Shown here: positions 52,710-61,271 of the stretch, piece after piece | How the letters are laid out: each line of letters opens with the position of its first letter | Position numbering within the stretch: the first letter of the stretch is position 1 | Assembly: GCF_013184775.1 (NCBI RefSeq) | Contig: NZ_JAATVV010000001.1 | Location: forward strand, 124,001-188,000 | Source: Martelella sp. HB161492 | GTDB taxonomy: Bacteria > Pseudomonadota > Alphaproteobacteria > Rhizobiales > Rhizobiaceae | Reading direction: 5' to 3' | Length of the DNA: 64,000 bases | Notes under the pieces: model-generated | Told to the model about the DNA's origin: nothing | Seen by the model: the letters and a program-made list of their open reading frames with translations, nothing else | Database searches by the model: none | Program-made: the position numbers and the translations under genes

Positions 52710-52876
52710 GCTCTGCTCCCTTGTCTGCGTTTTGCTGCAACGCGGCTTCTGGAGACAAACGCCGCCATGGCCGAAAAGTTTCGACGGACTGGCAACGTAA
52801 AAATCATGGATCGCCTGATAGGAACGCGAAAGCGTGACGAAAATTGGGAATTCCGCCAACATGGGCGACAAAAGCC

Positions 52877-52906
52877 AAAAAGCCAGCGGCAAAGCGCTGG
52901 CTTTTA
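52877..52906 (-). terminator. Terminator downstream of chpT
   Basis: AAAAGCCAGCG/CGCTGGCTTTT, a perfect 11-bp stem with a 6-base loop, lies 67 bp past the chpT stop on the leftward strand. The stem is A/T-tailed on both sides, so it ends chpT and insulates hlyD from it. Confidence 0.85.
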
Positions 52907-52972
52907 AACTTGTTCGCAGTCGCGAAACGTCATCTGATGCTCTGTTTGGCCCGCCGCTGGCCGCAAACGGCC

Positions 52973-53617
52973 TTAAGCGACGCTTTGCCCTTCAAACAGC
53001 ACCTCACCCTCATTCAGGGTGAACCGGATATCCGTAGCGGTCAATTCCGCTAGCAGCGCCGTGTAGTAGGGCTGCACATTATGCGACGTCACGGGTTGCT
53101 CCATCACGCCGGAATGGATGCGGGCAAATTCCGACGGCGGCTGAATATGACCGCCGCGCGTGCGGATGGAAAAGCTGAATGGCGCGTCGACGGATGCGAT
53201 CATCACTTCGATGGTGCCGCCACGCGGGATCGTCGCCATGGCGACCAGCAGCAGGTTGAGAATGAGTTTCACCCGATCCTTGTCGGCATTGGCATGAGGC
53301 CCTGTCCATTCGATGACCAGCCGCTTGTTGAGGGCAACCAGATCACGTGCGGCCCGTTCAGCTTCACCGGTATCGAGCGGCGCAGCAATCGTGCCCGATG
53401 CGCCAAAGGCAAGACGCGCGAATTTCAGATGTGTGGCGGCGCTGTGGGTACTCTGACGGATGAGGCTCAGCGCTTCTTCATCCATGCCCCCTTCATCAAG
53501 AAGTTCGAGACCGTTTCCGGCCGCACCGATCGGGTTGACGACATCATGGCAGATACGGCTCGCCAGCAGTGCCGCCAGATCAGGCCCGCTCAGCGTCAGA
53601 TTGGGGTTCCTTGCCAT
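52973..53617 (-). CDS. chpT: Histidine phosphotransferase ChpT
   Basis: A 214-residue protein beginning MARNPNLTLSGPDLAALLAS. The dimerisation/phosphorylation helix is ASRICHDVVNPIGAAGNGLE with phospho-acceptor His24. A degenerate HATPase-like carboxyl domain follows. ChpT relays phosphate from CckA to CtrA and CpdR. AGGAAG lies about 6 bases before the ATG at 53617; the ATG at 53641 is an alternative. It is divergent from eipA, sharing a ~205-bp region with a CtrA-like box, and 3.1 kb from ctrA. Confidence 0.93.
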   Translation of the reverse strand: MARNPNLTLSGPDLAALLASRICHDVVNPIGAAGNGLELLDEGGMDEEALSLIRQSTHSAATHLKFARLAFGASGTIAAPLDTGEAERAARDLVALNKRLVIEWTGPHANADKDRVKLILNLLLVAMATIPRGGTIEVMIASVDAPFSFSIRTRGGHIQPPSEFARIHSGVMEQPVTSHNVQPYYTALLAELTATDIRFTLNEGEVLFEGQSVA

Positions 53618-53719
53618 AACATCTTCCTTTCGGTTGCTCACCTGCGGCCCAGCTGCCGGGACCCTTCGGCCATTGTCGAGCCCTTTTCAGCGCCGCCCCC
53701 TGAAAAACACCACATTTGG

Positions 53720-53734
53720 TAAATCCATTGTTAA
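53720..53734. promoter_or_regulatory. CtrA-like box between chpT and eipA
   Basis: TAAA-TCCATTG-TTAA matches TTAA-N7-TTAA at 7 of 8 positions. It lies 89 bp before the eipA start and 103 bp before the chpT start. Brucella eipA is reported to be under direct CtrA control, so this is a plausible functional site for either gene. Confidence 0.55.
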
Positions 53735-53822
53735 TAGGTGGCGGTCACAATGATGCTCGAGCACACGCTTGTCAGATTCGCGAGAAATCGCAATGCCCGA
53801 TCATGAAAAGAATGGAACTGCC

Positions 53823-54422
53823 ATGCGCGCAATAGCACCCCTGATCCTGAAGCCGGTCCTGATGACCGCGCTTTTTCTTGCCCTTTGCGTTGCGCCGTCC
53901 GGAGCGGCCCTCGCCCAACAGACCCAGCAGCAACAGAATAACAGCTACTCGGCCGATGAAATCGTCGCCGCTGGCAGCAACTTCTTCGGCGAGGCAAGTG
54001 CTGGCCTCGCCACCGCGCTGCAGAATGCCTTTTCCAAATATGGCCTGCCGAATGGCTATGTTCTCGGCAAGGAAGGCTCCGGCGCATTCATCGCCGGTCT
54101 GACCTATGGCGAAGGCACCCTCAACACCAAGAATGTCGGCCAGCACCCGGTCTTCTGGCAGGGTCCCTCCTTCGGCTTCGATTATGGCGGGGATGGTTCG
54201 CGCGTCATGATGCTGGTCTATAATCTGCCTGCAGTCAGCGAGATCTACCATCGTTTCGGCGGCGTTTCCGGATCGGCCTATGTCGTCGCGGGCTTTTCAA
54301 TGCAGGTCTACAAATTCGGCAACATCATTCTCGTTCCGGTCCGCTCCGGCGTCGGTGCCCGGCTTGGCGTCAATGTCGGCTATCTGAAGCTGACCCAGAA
54401 GCCGACCTGGAATCCTTTCTGA
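53823..54422 (+). CDS. eipA: Envelope integrity protein EipA (DUF1134)
   Basis: A 199-residue periplasmic protein with a signal peptide (MRAIAPLILKPVLMTALFLA, cleavage around ALAQ) and a small beta-barrel DUF1134 domain: VAAGSNFFGEASAGLATALQ, GPSFGFDYGGDGSRVMMLVY, SMQVYKFGNIILVPVRSGVG. EipA is needed for envelope stress resistance and virulence in Brucella. The ATG at 53823 gives a length matching Brucella EipA; in-frame ATGs at 53769 and 53793 would lengthen the signal. It is divergent from chpT. Confidence 0.9.
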   Translation: MRAIAPLILKPVLMTALFLALCVAPSGAALAQQTQQQQNNSYSADEIVAAGSNFFGEASAGLATALQNAFSKYGLPNGYVLGKEGSGAFIAGLTYGEGTLNTKNVGQHPVFWQGPSFGFDYGGDGSRVMMLVYNLPAVSEIYHRFGGVSGSAYVVAGFSMQVYKFGNIILVPVRSGVGARLGVNVGYLKLTQKPTWNPF

Positions 54423-54434
54423 TCGCGAGCACTC

Positions 54435-54713
54435 ATGCGTGAAACCAAAGACGATGCATTGAAACGGGATATAGAAGGGCGCAGCCGCGCCCTTCGCCTT
54501 GCCATCGCCAAGGCGCAGGACAGCCAGGACGATGACGCCATGCGGCAGGGCCTGGCCGAACTCGGCGCGCTGATGATCGCCCATACATGGCTGATCGAGG
54601 GCGCTGATCCCGCCCTTGCCGAAAAACTGAAACTGGCCGCCGCTCACGGCAGCCGGAAAAGCCTTGCCGCGCGGGCGGCAGACCTGCTCGCATCGCTTCA
54701 AAGCGAGCGCTGA
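54435..54713 (+). CDS. Small conserved helical protein (hypothetical)
   Basis: A 92-residue Ala/Leu/Glu-rich soluble protein with no signal or membrane segment, starting MRETKDDALKRDIEGRSRAL. I do not recognise a family. It begins 12 bp after the eipA stop, so it is co-transcribed with it, and ends 18 bp from the convergent TrmH-family gene. The second half (AAAHGSRKSLAARAADLLAS) suggests a helical bundle. Confidence 0.7.
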   Translation: MRETKDDALKRDIEGRSRALRLAIAKAQDSQDDDAMRQGLAELGALMIAHTWLIEGADPALAEKLKLAAAHGSRKSLAARAADLLASLQSER

Positions 54714-54731
54714 GGCCGAAAGACCCGCGCT

Positions 54732-55556
54732 TCAGCCGATACGTCCCTTTTTCAACGCCAGTTCATAAAGCGCGATCCCAGCCGCCATGGAAACATTGAG
54801 GCTGTCGAGGTCCGGCGACTGGGCGATACGGACAGGACTGAAGCGCTGCATGATCGATGCCGGCAGCCCCTCCCCCTCCGTGCCGAGGATCAGCGCCGTC
54901 CGCCGTGACGGCTGCAAACGGTCGATTGTGGTTGCACCGGCCGGCGACAGGGTGACGATCTGAAAACCGGCCGCCGCCAGACCGGTCAGCAACCCCTCAC
55001 CGTCACTGGCCCGTATCCACGGCATTCTCAGCACCGAGCCGACCGAAACTCTGAGGCTCTTGCGATAGAGCGGATCGCATGAAGTCTCATCCAGCAGCAC
55101 GGCATCAGCACCAAAGGCCGTTGCATTGCGAAACAGGCTGCCAGCATTGTCGTGATTGGAAAGGCCGATTGCCGCCGCCACCAGCGCATCGTCAGGCAAT
55201 GCCTCAAGAAGCTCAGCAGGGCTTGGCGAAACAGAGGCCAGGCGTGTTCCAAGGGCCAGAACACCGCGATGCATATCAAAACCGGCAATGGCATTCATCA
55301 CCTGCGTATTGCAGGCATAGACGGGCACATCAGCTGGAAAATCCGCCAGAATGTCGCCGATCCCGGAAAGTCGGTTCTCCAGCACGAGGATGCGCTCGGC
55401 CCTGAAAACGCGGCCATGAACCTGCGACAGGACGCGAAGAACCACTGTTCCTTCAACAATGAACTGGCCGCGACGCCCGACCAGATCCCGCTCCCGGATC
55501 GCGCGGAACGGCGCAACCCTTTCATCGTCCGGATCGGTGATGGTTTCGACAGTCAT
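54732..55556 (-). CDS. SpoU/TrmH family RNA 2'-O-methyltransferase
   Basis: A 274-residue SPOUT methyltransferase. The amino domain (FIVEGTVVLRVL) is the substrate-binding SpoU_sub-like part. The knotted domain shows motif 1 GLSNHDNAGSLFRNATAFGA (with the catalytic Arg), motif 2 LILGTEGEGLP and motif 3 LDSLNVSMAAGIALYE. The target RNA is unknown (23S rRNA G2251-like RlmB, or tRNA). It is followed upstream on the same strand by a small membrane-protein gene (8 bp away). Confidence 0.92.
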   Translation of the reverse strand: MTVETITDPDDERVAPFRAIRERDLVGRRGQFIVEGTVVLRVLSQVHGRVFRAERILVLENRLSGIGDILADFPADVPVYACNTQVMNAIAGFDMHRGVLALGTRLASVSPSPAELLEALPDDALVAAAIGLSNHDNAGSLFRNATAFGADAVLLDETSCDPLYRKSLRVSVGSVLRMPWIRASDGEGLLTGLAAAGFQIVTLSPAGATTIDRLQPSRRTALILGTEGEGLPASIMQRFSPVRIAQSPDLDSLNVSMAAGIALYELALKKGRIG

Positions 55557-55563
55557 GGCTGTA

Positions 55564-55941
55564 TCAGGGTATGGTCACCGTTGCCGCCATGCGGCCGGTC
55601 GCAAGATCGAAGATGTAGACAGCCTGCCTGCCATCGGCGCGAGTGCCGAAAAAGGTGACAGAACCGTCGCCATAGGACACCTGCAGCACCTTGAAGCCGT
55701 CCGGCAGCGGTGCGACAAATTCCAGCGGCGCGCCGGATGGGACGGCGAGCGCATGGGCGCTCGGTGCCTTCGCCTCATCCCGCGACGAAATCTTGTATAT
55801 GATGGCTCCGAAGACAGCAAACAGGCTGACAATCATGATCACCGCAGAGATGATCTGCAGTCGCAGCATCTTGCGACGAACGATATCAAGCGCCGGGTCG
55901 AGCGGCTTTTCATCCTCGGCGTCGTTGCGATCATGTGCCAT
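55564..55941 (-). CDS. Single-pass membrane protein (hypothetical)
   Basis: A 125-residue protein with a charged cytosolic amino end, one membrane helix (about residues 28-50, IISAVIMIVSLFAVFGAIIY) and a periplasmic domain with beta-rich GFKVLQVSYGDGSVTFFGTR and QAVYIFDLATGRMAATV. It is a rhizobial conserved type that I cannot assign. AAGGG lies about 9 bases before the ATG at 55941. It ends 8 bp before the TrmH-family gene on the same strand, so the two are co-transcribed. It is divergent from the pseudouridine synthase gene. Confidence 0.7.
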   Translation of the reverse strand: MAHDRNDAEDEKPLDPALDIVRRKMLRLQIISAVIMIVSLFAVFGAIIYKISSRDEAKAPSAHALAVPSGAPLEFVAPLPDGFKVLQVSYGDGSVTFFGTRADGRQAVYIFDLATGRMAATVTIP

Positions 55942-56009
55942 AGTCAATTGCCCTTGAGCCTTGTTTGCCTTAAAAGCGCCAGTTCCTCAATGTCAGGTTC
56001 AGAAAAGAA

Positions 56010-57044
56010 ATGACGGATAAAGCCCCCTTTAAACAAGCCGAGCCCAATAGAAAAGACTTTCTCGTTGAAGAAGGCGGGAAAGAGCGGCTTGACGCATTTC
56101 TTTCCCGGCAGATGGGCGATGCCACATCGCGCAGCCGCATCAAGGCGATGATCGTCAAGGATGCGGTCACGATCAACGGTACGATCTGCAGCGATCCCTC
56201 CCGCAAGCTGAAGCCGGGCGAGACCGTGTCGCTGGATGTGCCGGAACCGGAAGATCCGACGCCGTTGCCGGAAAACATTCCGCTCGACATCCTCTATGAG
56301 GATGACGACCTGATCGTGCTCAACAAGCAGGCCGGGCTGGTCGTGCATCCGGGTGCCGGCAACTGGACGGGAACGCTGGTCAATGCCCTGCTCTATCACT
56401 GCGGCGACACGCTCTCCGGCATTGGCGGCGTCCGACGTCCGGGCATCGTACACCGGCTCGACAAGGACACGACGGGCGTCATGGTCGTCGCCAAAAATGA
56501 TCGCGCCCACCAGTCGCTGTCAGCGCAGTTTGCCGATCATGGCCGCACCGGTCCCTTGGAGCGGGCCTATCTCGCCCTTGTCTGGGGCCGCCCGAAAACG
56601 CTGACCGGAACCATTGACGCGCCGCTCGGGCGCAGCGGCGACCGCGTGCGCCGTGCCGTCAAGTCCGCAGAAAGCGCGGACGCCGATTTCGCCATCACCC
56701 ATTACTCGGTGGTCGAGCGCTTTGGCGAAAAGCCGGATGGAACCGCAACGGCAAGCCTGGTCGAATGCCGGCTGGAGACCGGACGCACCCACCAGATCCG
56801 CGTTCACATGGCCCATATCGGCCACCCGCTGATCGGCGATCAGACCTATGGCGCCGGCTTCAAGACCAAGGCGAACAAACTGGACGATGACGCCCGCATG
56901 ACGGTGACGGCATTTCCGCGCCAGGCGCTCCACGCCTATCTGCTGGCCTTCGAACACCCGGCAACGGGGGAAACCATCCATTTCGAGGCGCCGCTGCCGG
57001 AAGACATGGAAACGCTTTGCAGCGCATTCCGCCACGAGCGCTGA
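56010..57044 (+). CDS. rluD: RluA-family 23S rRNA pseudouridine synthase (RluD-like)
   Basis: A 344-residue enzyme. An S4 RNA-binding domain at about 24-75 (ERLDAFLSRQMGDATSRSRI), then the synthase domain with the catalytic HRLDKDTTGVMVVAKND (Asp in HRLDxxTSG) and the end motif ETGRTHQIRVHMAHIGHPLI. These match the RluA/RluC/RluD family; RluD (U1911, 1915, 1917 in helix 69) is the usual member beside rpoH in rhizobia, but RluC cannot be excluded. The ribosome site is weak. Confidence 0.9.
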   Translation: MTDKAPFKQAEPNRKDFLVEEGGKERLDAFLSRQMGDATSRSRIKAMIVKDAVTINGTICSDPSRKLKPGETVSLDVPEPEDPTPLPENIPLDILYEDDDLIVLNKQAGLVVHPGAGNWTGTLVNALLYHCGDTLSGIGGVRRPGIVHRLDKDTTGVMVVAKNDRAHQSLSAQFADHGRTGPLERAYLALVWGRPKTLTGTIDAPLGRSGDRVRRAVKSAESADADFAITHYSVVERFGEKPDGTATASLVECRLETGRTHQIRVHMAHIGHPLIGDQTYGAGFKTKANKLDDDARMTVTAFPRQALHAYLLAFEHPATGETIHFEAPLPEDMETLCSAFRHER

Positions 57045-57060
57045 GCCCTCAGCTCCCCCT

Positions 57061-57089
57061 CTTGAAAGACCGGAGCAGCGACCCCATAT
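57061..57089 (+). promoter_or_regulatory. Sigma-32-type heat-shock promoter of rpoH
   Basis: CTTGAA at 57061-57066, a 15-bp spacer and CCCCATAT at 57082-57089. This fits the sigma-32 consensus CTTGAA-N13-15-CCCCATnT exactly. It lies about 108 bp upstream of the rpoH ATG, so rpoH would transcribe its own gene. A second, vegetative promoter may lie downstream. Confidence 0.75.
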
Positions 57090-57196
57090 CTGAATTTCCC
57101 TTTGCGCGGTTCGCATGAACGCGCCCAACCTTGGAACCTGCTGAAACTTCAATCTTACCGTTTGAAAATAGGGGTTCAACTTACAGGGGTCTCTGC

Positions 57197-58108
57197 ATGG
57201 CTAACAATATCATCCCCAGCATTCGTGCCGGCGAGAATGGCCTTAACCGTTATCTCGAAGAAATCCGTAAATTCCCGATGCTCGAGCCGCAGGAAGAGTA
57301 CATGCTCGCCAAGCGGTTTCAGGAGCATGACGACCGCAAGGCCGCCCACAAGCTCGTCACCAGCCATCTGAGGCTCGTTGCCAAGATCGCCATGGGCTAT
57401 CGCGGTTACGGCCTGCCGATCGGCGAGGTCGTTTCCGAGGGCAATGTCGGGCTGATGCAGGCGGTGAAGAAATTCGACCCCGAGCGCGGTTTCCGTCTGG
57501 CGACCTACGCCATGTGGTGGATCAAGGCGTCGATCCAGGAATATATCCTGCGCTCCTGGTCACTGGTGAAGATGGGCACGACCGCCAATCAGAAACGTCT
57601 GTTCTTCAACCTGCGTCGCCTCAAGGGCAAGATTCAGGCGATTGAAGATGGCGATCTGAAGCCGGAACAGGTCACCGAGATCGCCACCAAGCTCAATGTG
57701 AGCGAGGAGGAAGTGGTTTCCATGAACCGCCGCCTCTCGGGCGACGCCTCGCTCAACGCACCGATCCGTGCATCCGAAGGCGATGCCGGCCAGTGGCAGG
57801 ACTGGCTCGTTGACGACAGCGACAGCCAGGAACAGATGCTGATCGATCAGGACGAGCATGATACCCGCCGGCAGCTGCTGGTCCAGGCGATGAATGTGCT
57901 GAACGATCGCGAAAAGCGGATCTTTACCGCCCGCCGCTTGAGTGAGAACCCGGAAACGCTCGAAGAGCTTTCTGCCGAGTTTTCGATCAGCCGTGAACGC
58001 GTTCGCCAGATCGAAGTCCGCGCCTTTGAGAAAGTTCAGGAAGCCGTTCAGAAACAGGTCCTTGCCAATGCACGCGCGCTGCGCGCCGTGCGCGAGGAAG
58101 ATGCCTGA
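57197..58108 (+). CDS. rpoH: RNA polymerase heat-shock sigma factor RpoH
   Basis: A 303-residue sigma-70-family factor. Region 1.2 NRYLEEIRKFPMLEPQEEYM; region 2 LVTSHLRLVAKIAMGYRGYG, GEVVSEGNVGLMQAVKKFDP and FRLATYAMWWIKASIQEYIL; the RpoH box about LRRLKGKIQ; and region 4 ENPETLEELSAEFSISRERV followed by RQIEVRAFEKVQEA. It directs transcription of chaperone and protease genes. The ATG at 57197 has AGGGG 7 bases upstream and gives the normal amino end MANNIIPSI; the frame open to 57131 is not translated. Rhizobia often have two rpoH genes; this is probably rpoH1. Confidence 0.96.
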   Translation: MANNIIPSIRAGENGLNRYLEEIRKFPMLEPQEEYMLAKRFQEHDDRKAAHKLVTSHLRLVAKIAMGYRGYGLPIGEVVSEGNVGLMQAVKKFDPERGFRLATYAMWWIKASIQEYILRSWSLVKMGTTANQKRLFFNLRRLKGKIQAIEDGDLKPEQVTEIATKLNVSEEEVVSMNRRLSGDASLNAPIRASEGDAGQWQDWLVDDSDSQEQMLIDQDEHDTRRQLLVQAMNVLNDREKRIFTARRLSENPETLEELSAEFSISRERVRQIEVRAFEKVQEAVQKQVLANARALRAVREEDA

Positions 58109-58132
58109 ACCAACCATTGCTTCTGACATGAC

Positions 58133-58170
58133 AAAAAAGAGCCGCGACGTTTTCACGCCGCGGCTCTTTC
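58133..58170 (+). terminator. Rho-independent terminator after rpoH
   Basis: AAAGAGCCGCG (58136-58146) pairs with CGCGGCTCTTT (58159-58169), an 11-bp perfect stem with a 12-base loop. AAAAAA precedes the left arm. It lies 25 bp after the rpoH stop and just before the convergent exopolysaccharide gene, so it probably works both ways. Confidence 0.88.
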
Positions 58171-58193
58171 GTGTCCGTTCGCTCCCATTCCGA

Positions 58194-60380
58194 TCAATCG
58201 GAATAATAGCCTGAATAGTAGTAGTAGTAGTTGCCGAACAGATTGGTCCGCTCGAGCTGGTTCATGATCGCCAAAAGCGAACCGTCATCCTTCATATTGG
58301 CCCGCAACGCATTGGTGGAACGGCGTGCGCTCTGCTGCGACGTGCTGGCCCACTTGATCACATAACCGACGACATCGGCAAAGCGGGCAAGATAGAGCCC
58401 ATCAACAACCGGTTCAATCGGCGGCGTGTCGAGGATGATGAAGTCGAAATGGCGGCGTGCACTCTCAAGCAATTTGGCAATCCGTTCGCCCATGAAGAGC
58501 TCGTCGGTCGCAAAATCCGTCCGGCGGCTGCCGAGCAGCACGGTCAGGCCCGTCAGAGGGTCGTTGACCGTCAGATTGGCGAGCGACGAACCGCCCGATG
58601 AACCGCGCAGGAAGTCGACCAGACCCGAACTCGGCTCCATGCCGAGATAGCGGTGGACGCTCGGCTTGCGCAGATCGCAGTCAATCAGAAGCGTCTTCTT
58701 CCCGGAGATCGCATAGGTGCGGGCAAGCGAAAGCGACATCGTCGATTTGCCTTCACCGGGAACCGCAGAGGTCATCATGACAATGGTTCCAAGACCGTCT
58801 TCATGGTCCATGGACTGGCCCGCGGCGAGCGCCGCCTTGCGCTTGTTATATTGCGCCTGTTCGATCGCGACGCGAACGCGCCGGATCGACTCGGCGAAGG
58901 TCGACAATGGCGATTCAACCACGAGATTGGCAAGCGACGTTCGCCCGCCCGTGCCATCCTTGACCTCTTCATTGCCCGAAGAAGAGCTTTCGCGCGGCGT
59001 CAGGGTCGCCAGCGGCAGATGCAGCACCGATTCCACCTGCTCTTCCGTGGTAAAGCCGCCGACATAGTGCTCACGGATGAAGGCGAGCCCCAGGCCAAGG
59101 CCAAACGACAGCAACAGCGCAGCGGCAAAGATCAGCTGCTTGTTGGGATAAGACGGGCTGGCCGGGACCATGGCGCGCGAGACGATGCGGCTATCGGCAA
59201 TCTGCAATGATGACAGGTTATCGAGTTCCTGCTGCCGCGACAGAAGGTTCTGATATTGCGTTCGTGCGATATCAGCAGACTGGCGCAAACCATAGATCTC
59301 CGTCAGGACCTCAGGCGGCAGATCACTCTGCAACACGGAACTGCGCAACTGCGACCGCAGGTCTTCCGACTGCTTTTCCTGAGCGTTGATCTGACTGCGC
59401 AGGTCGTTCGCGGTGCTCTGTGCCTGTTCCTTCAGGGAGTTCTCGATCTTCGCAAGTTCAGCCCGCAGATCGACAGCGCGGGAACTGTTTTGCGCAACAT
59501 CGCCAAGTTCCGCATTGACCTGCTGCCACTGCCCCTGCAACGCCGCAGCGGCTTCGGTCTGAAGCGAGGAAACAAGCGTCGCGAAATCACTGCTTCCCAT
59601 GCTGCGGTTGATGATTTCCAGCCGCGACTGATCGTCGCTGCTTTCCTTTGACAAGGTATCGAGCTGATCGCGCAGGGCCGCGAGATTGGAAGCCCCGGTT
59701 TCATTCTGAAGGCTGTCAATATTGTCGAGAATGTAGCTATCAAGCTTCTTCTCAGCCTCGACGACCGCCTGGCTGGCGGTCGAAACGCGCGCCTGAATGA
59801 CGTCACGCGCGGCGACGATAGACGAAATCTTCGCCTGTACCTGCTGCTTGATATAGGCATCGACCAGGGCATCGGCCAACACTGCGGCCTTCTTCGGATC
59901 CTGTGATGTGACCGTCACCGAGATCAGATAGGTCAGGCCACTGCGGCTGACGGAAATGGACGCCTTGAAACGGTTGAGCACCTTCGACAGGGCATCGGCA
60001 CCTTGCTCGCCCCCCGTCTCGGAGAGGTGCAATTTACTCAAAATCCGCTTCGTTAGCGAGGTCTGAACGCCAAATTCAGGATCCTGAACGAGGTTCTGAT
60101 CGTTGATAACGTCCAGAAGAACGCTGTTCGATGTGAGAATCCTGACCTCTGAATCGACCCTCGCATTGTCGCTTGAAGCGGCACTGTACGAGGTCTGCGG
60201 ATCAAGCAGGTTCTTGGAACTCGTATCGACAAAAACGAGTGCAGTGGCGGAATATTTCGGTGTAATTGAATAAACTGCGGCTGATGTGATGGCGGTTATG
60301 CCGATGACCACGGATAGGATAAGCCAAATCTGCCGCCTAATCATGGCTATCAAGCTGCGAATATCAATTTCATTATCCAT
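58194..60380 (-). CDS. exoP: Exopolysaccharide chain-length/tyrosine autokinase (GumC/ExoP/Wzc-like BY-kinase)
   Basis: A 728-residue inner-membrane protein. Wzz domain with first helix IWLILSVVIGITAITSAAVY, a long periplasmic coiled coil (about 170-400), second helix near 433-455 (IFAAALLLSFGLGLGLAFIR), then a cytosolic BY-kinase domain: Walker A TSAVPGEGKSTMSLSLA, Walker A' LLIDCDLRKPSVHRYLG and Walker B FDFIILDTPP. The end is a Tyr cluster (NYYYYYSGYYSD), the autophosphorylation site region. It controls polymer length and export with an outer-membrane polysaccharide exporter. It is followed on the same strand by phosphatase and polymerase genes upstream of it. Confidence 0.93.
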   Translation of the reverse strand: MDNEIDIRSLIAMIRRQIWLILSVVIGITAITSAAVYSITPKYSATALVFVDTSSKNLLDPQTSYSAASSDNARVDSEVRILTSNSVLLDVINDQNLVQDPEFGVQTSLTKRILSKLHLSETGGEQGADALSKVLNRFKASISVSRSGLTYLISVTVTSQDPKKAAVLADALVDAYIKQQVQAKISSIVAARDVIQARVSTASQAVVEAEKKLDSYILDNIDSLQNETGASNLAALRDQLDTLSKESSDDQSRLEIINRSMGSSDFATLVSSLQTEAAAALQGQWQQVNAELGDVAQNSSRAVDLRAELAKIENSLKEQAQSTANDLRSQINAQEKQSEDLRSQLRSSVLQSDLPPEVLTEIYGLRQSADIARTQYQNLLSRQQELDNLSSLQIADSRIVSRAMVPASPSYPNKQLIFAAALLLSFGLGLGLAFIREHYVGGFTTEEQVESVLHLPLATLTPRESSSSGNEEVKDGTGGRTSLANLVVESPLSTFAESIRRVRVAIEQAQYNKRKAALAAGQSMDHEDGLGTIVMMTSAVPGEGKSTMSLSLARTYAISGKKTLLIDCDLRKPSVHRYLGMEPSSGLVDFLRGSSGGSSLANLTVNDPLTGLTVLLGSRRTDFATDELFMGERIAKLLESARRHFDFIILDTPPIEPVVDGLYLARFADVVGYVIKWASTSQQSARRSTNALRANMKDDGSLLAIMNQLERTNLFGNYYYYYSGYYSD

Positions 60381-60480
60381 AATGCACTCAACGTTTCAAA
60401 AAGGAAATGACAGGATATCTCTGGAATGATTTTACATAAGCAACATTCAATACCAGAATCCAGTGCGGAGTAAACTCTTA

Positions 60481-61269
60481 TCAAGAATTGCCGCCGCCGA
60501 CCTCCAACACGGAATCAGGTTTGTTTCCAGCAAGTTTCAGGCAGGAAAGACGGCCTGTGAAATAGGCGCCGGTGTCGAGATTGATGCGGTTACCAATCCG
60601 TTCGACCTGCTTCACAGGTGTATGCCCATGGACGACAAGAGGCCCGTCCATGACGGGTCCGCCATGCTCAGCCTCCTCACGATCAGGCCGGATCCACAAA
60701 AGATCGGCGTCAACCTGATCTTCGAGGGCGACCCCGTGTTTCAGCCCGGCATGAACGAAACAGAGGCCGGGGAACCGGATCATCGACGGCAGCCCATCGA
60801 GGAATTCGATATGCTCCTCCGGGATATGGCTGGCAACGACGGTCGGAAGCTGCTTGCGCAAGCGCTGCAGATCCTGCACGCCATAGGACTTCAGTGTCTC
60901 TTCCCCACCGAAATTGAGCCAGTGGTGGTCTCCCGCCGGCTTCAGCATAAATGACAGCATCTGCTCTTCGTGATTGCCGGCCAGACACAATCGGCGCAGC
61001 CCCGCCCCTTGCCGTGCCATGAGAAAATCGATCATTTGCGCACTTGCGGGACCGCGATCAACATAGTCCCCAAGATAGATGATCCAGCTTTCTCCAGCTA
61101 TATTTGCGGCGACATGCGCGATCTCATCTTCCATCCGACGGGCAAGATCGATGCAGCCGTGGACATCGCCAATGGCGAATATCGCAGCCGGCACCGTGTC
61201 GAAGACCAGATGACGCCGGCCTGCGACCGGCTCCGGCTTCTTTTTGAAGAGCTTGCCCAGAAACTGCAT
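60481..61269 (-). CDS. PPP-type serine/threonine (metallo)phosphatase
   Basis: A 262-residue calcineurin-like phosphoesterase. The full bimetal motif set is present: AIGDVHGCIDL (GDxHG), YLGDYVDRGP (GDxVDRG), CLAGNHEEQML (GNHE), LCFVHAGL and VVHGHTPV. It resembles bacterial PrpA/PrpB or lambda-type phosphatases and ApaH. The substrate is unknown. Its position directly after the BY-kinase gene's operon partner, and in the same operon, makes the kinase a candidate substrate. It starts 3 bp after the polymerase stop. Confidence 0.88.
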   Translation of the reverse strand: MQFLGKLFKKKPEPVAGRRHLVFDTVPAAIFAIGDVHGCIDLARRMEDEIAHVAANIAGESWIIYLGDYVDRGPASAQMIDFLMARQGAGLRRLCLAGNHEEQMLSFMLKPAGDHHWLNFGGEETLKSYGVQDLQRLRKQLPTVVASHIPEEHIEFLDGLPSMIRFPGLCFVHAGLKHGVALEDQVDADLLWIRPDREEAEHGGPVMDGPLVVHGHTPVKQVERIGNRINLDTGAYFTGRLSCLKLAGNKPDSVLEVGGGNS

Positions 61270-61271
61270 AT

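Noticed and set aside
57130-57166. EcfG promoter in front of rpoH (GGAAC followed by CGTT)
   Set aside because: The spacer between GGAAC and CGTT is 21 bases, while the consensus needs 16 or 17.
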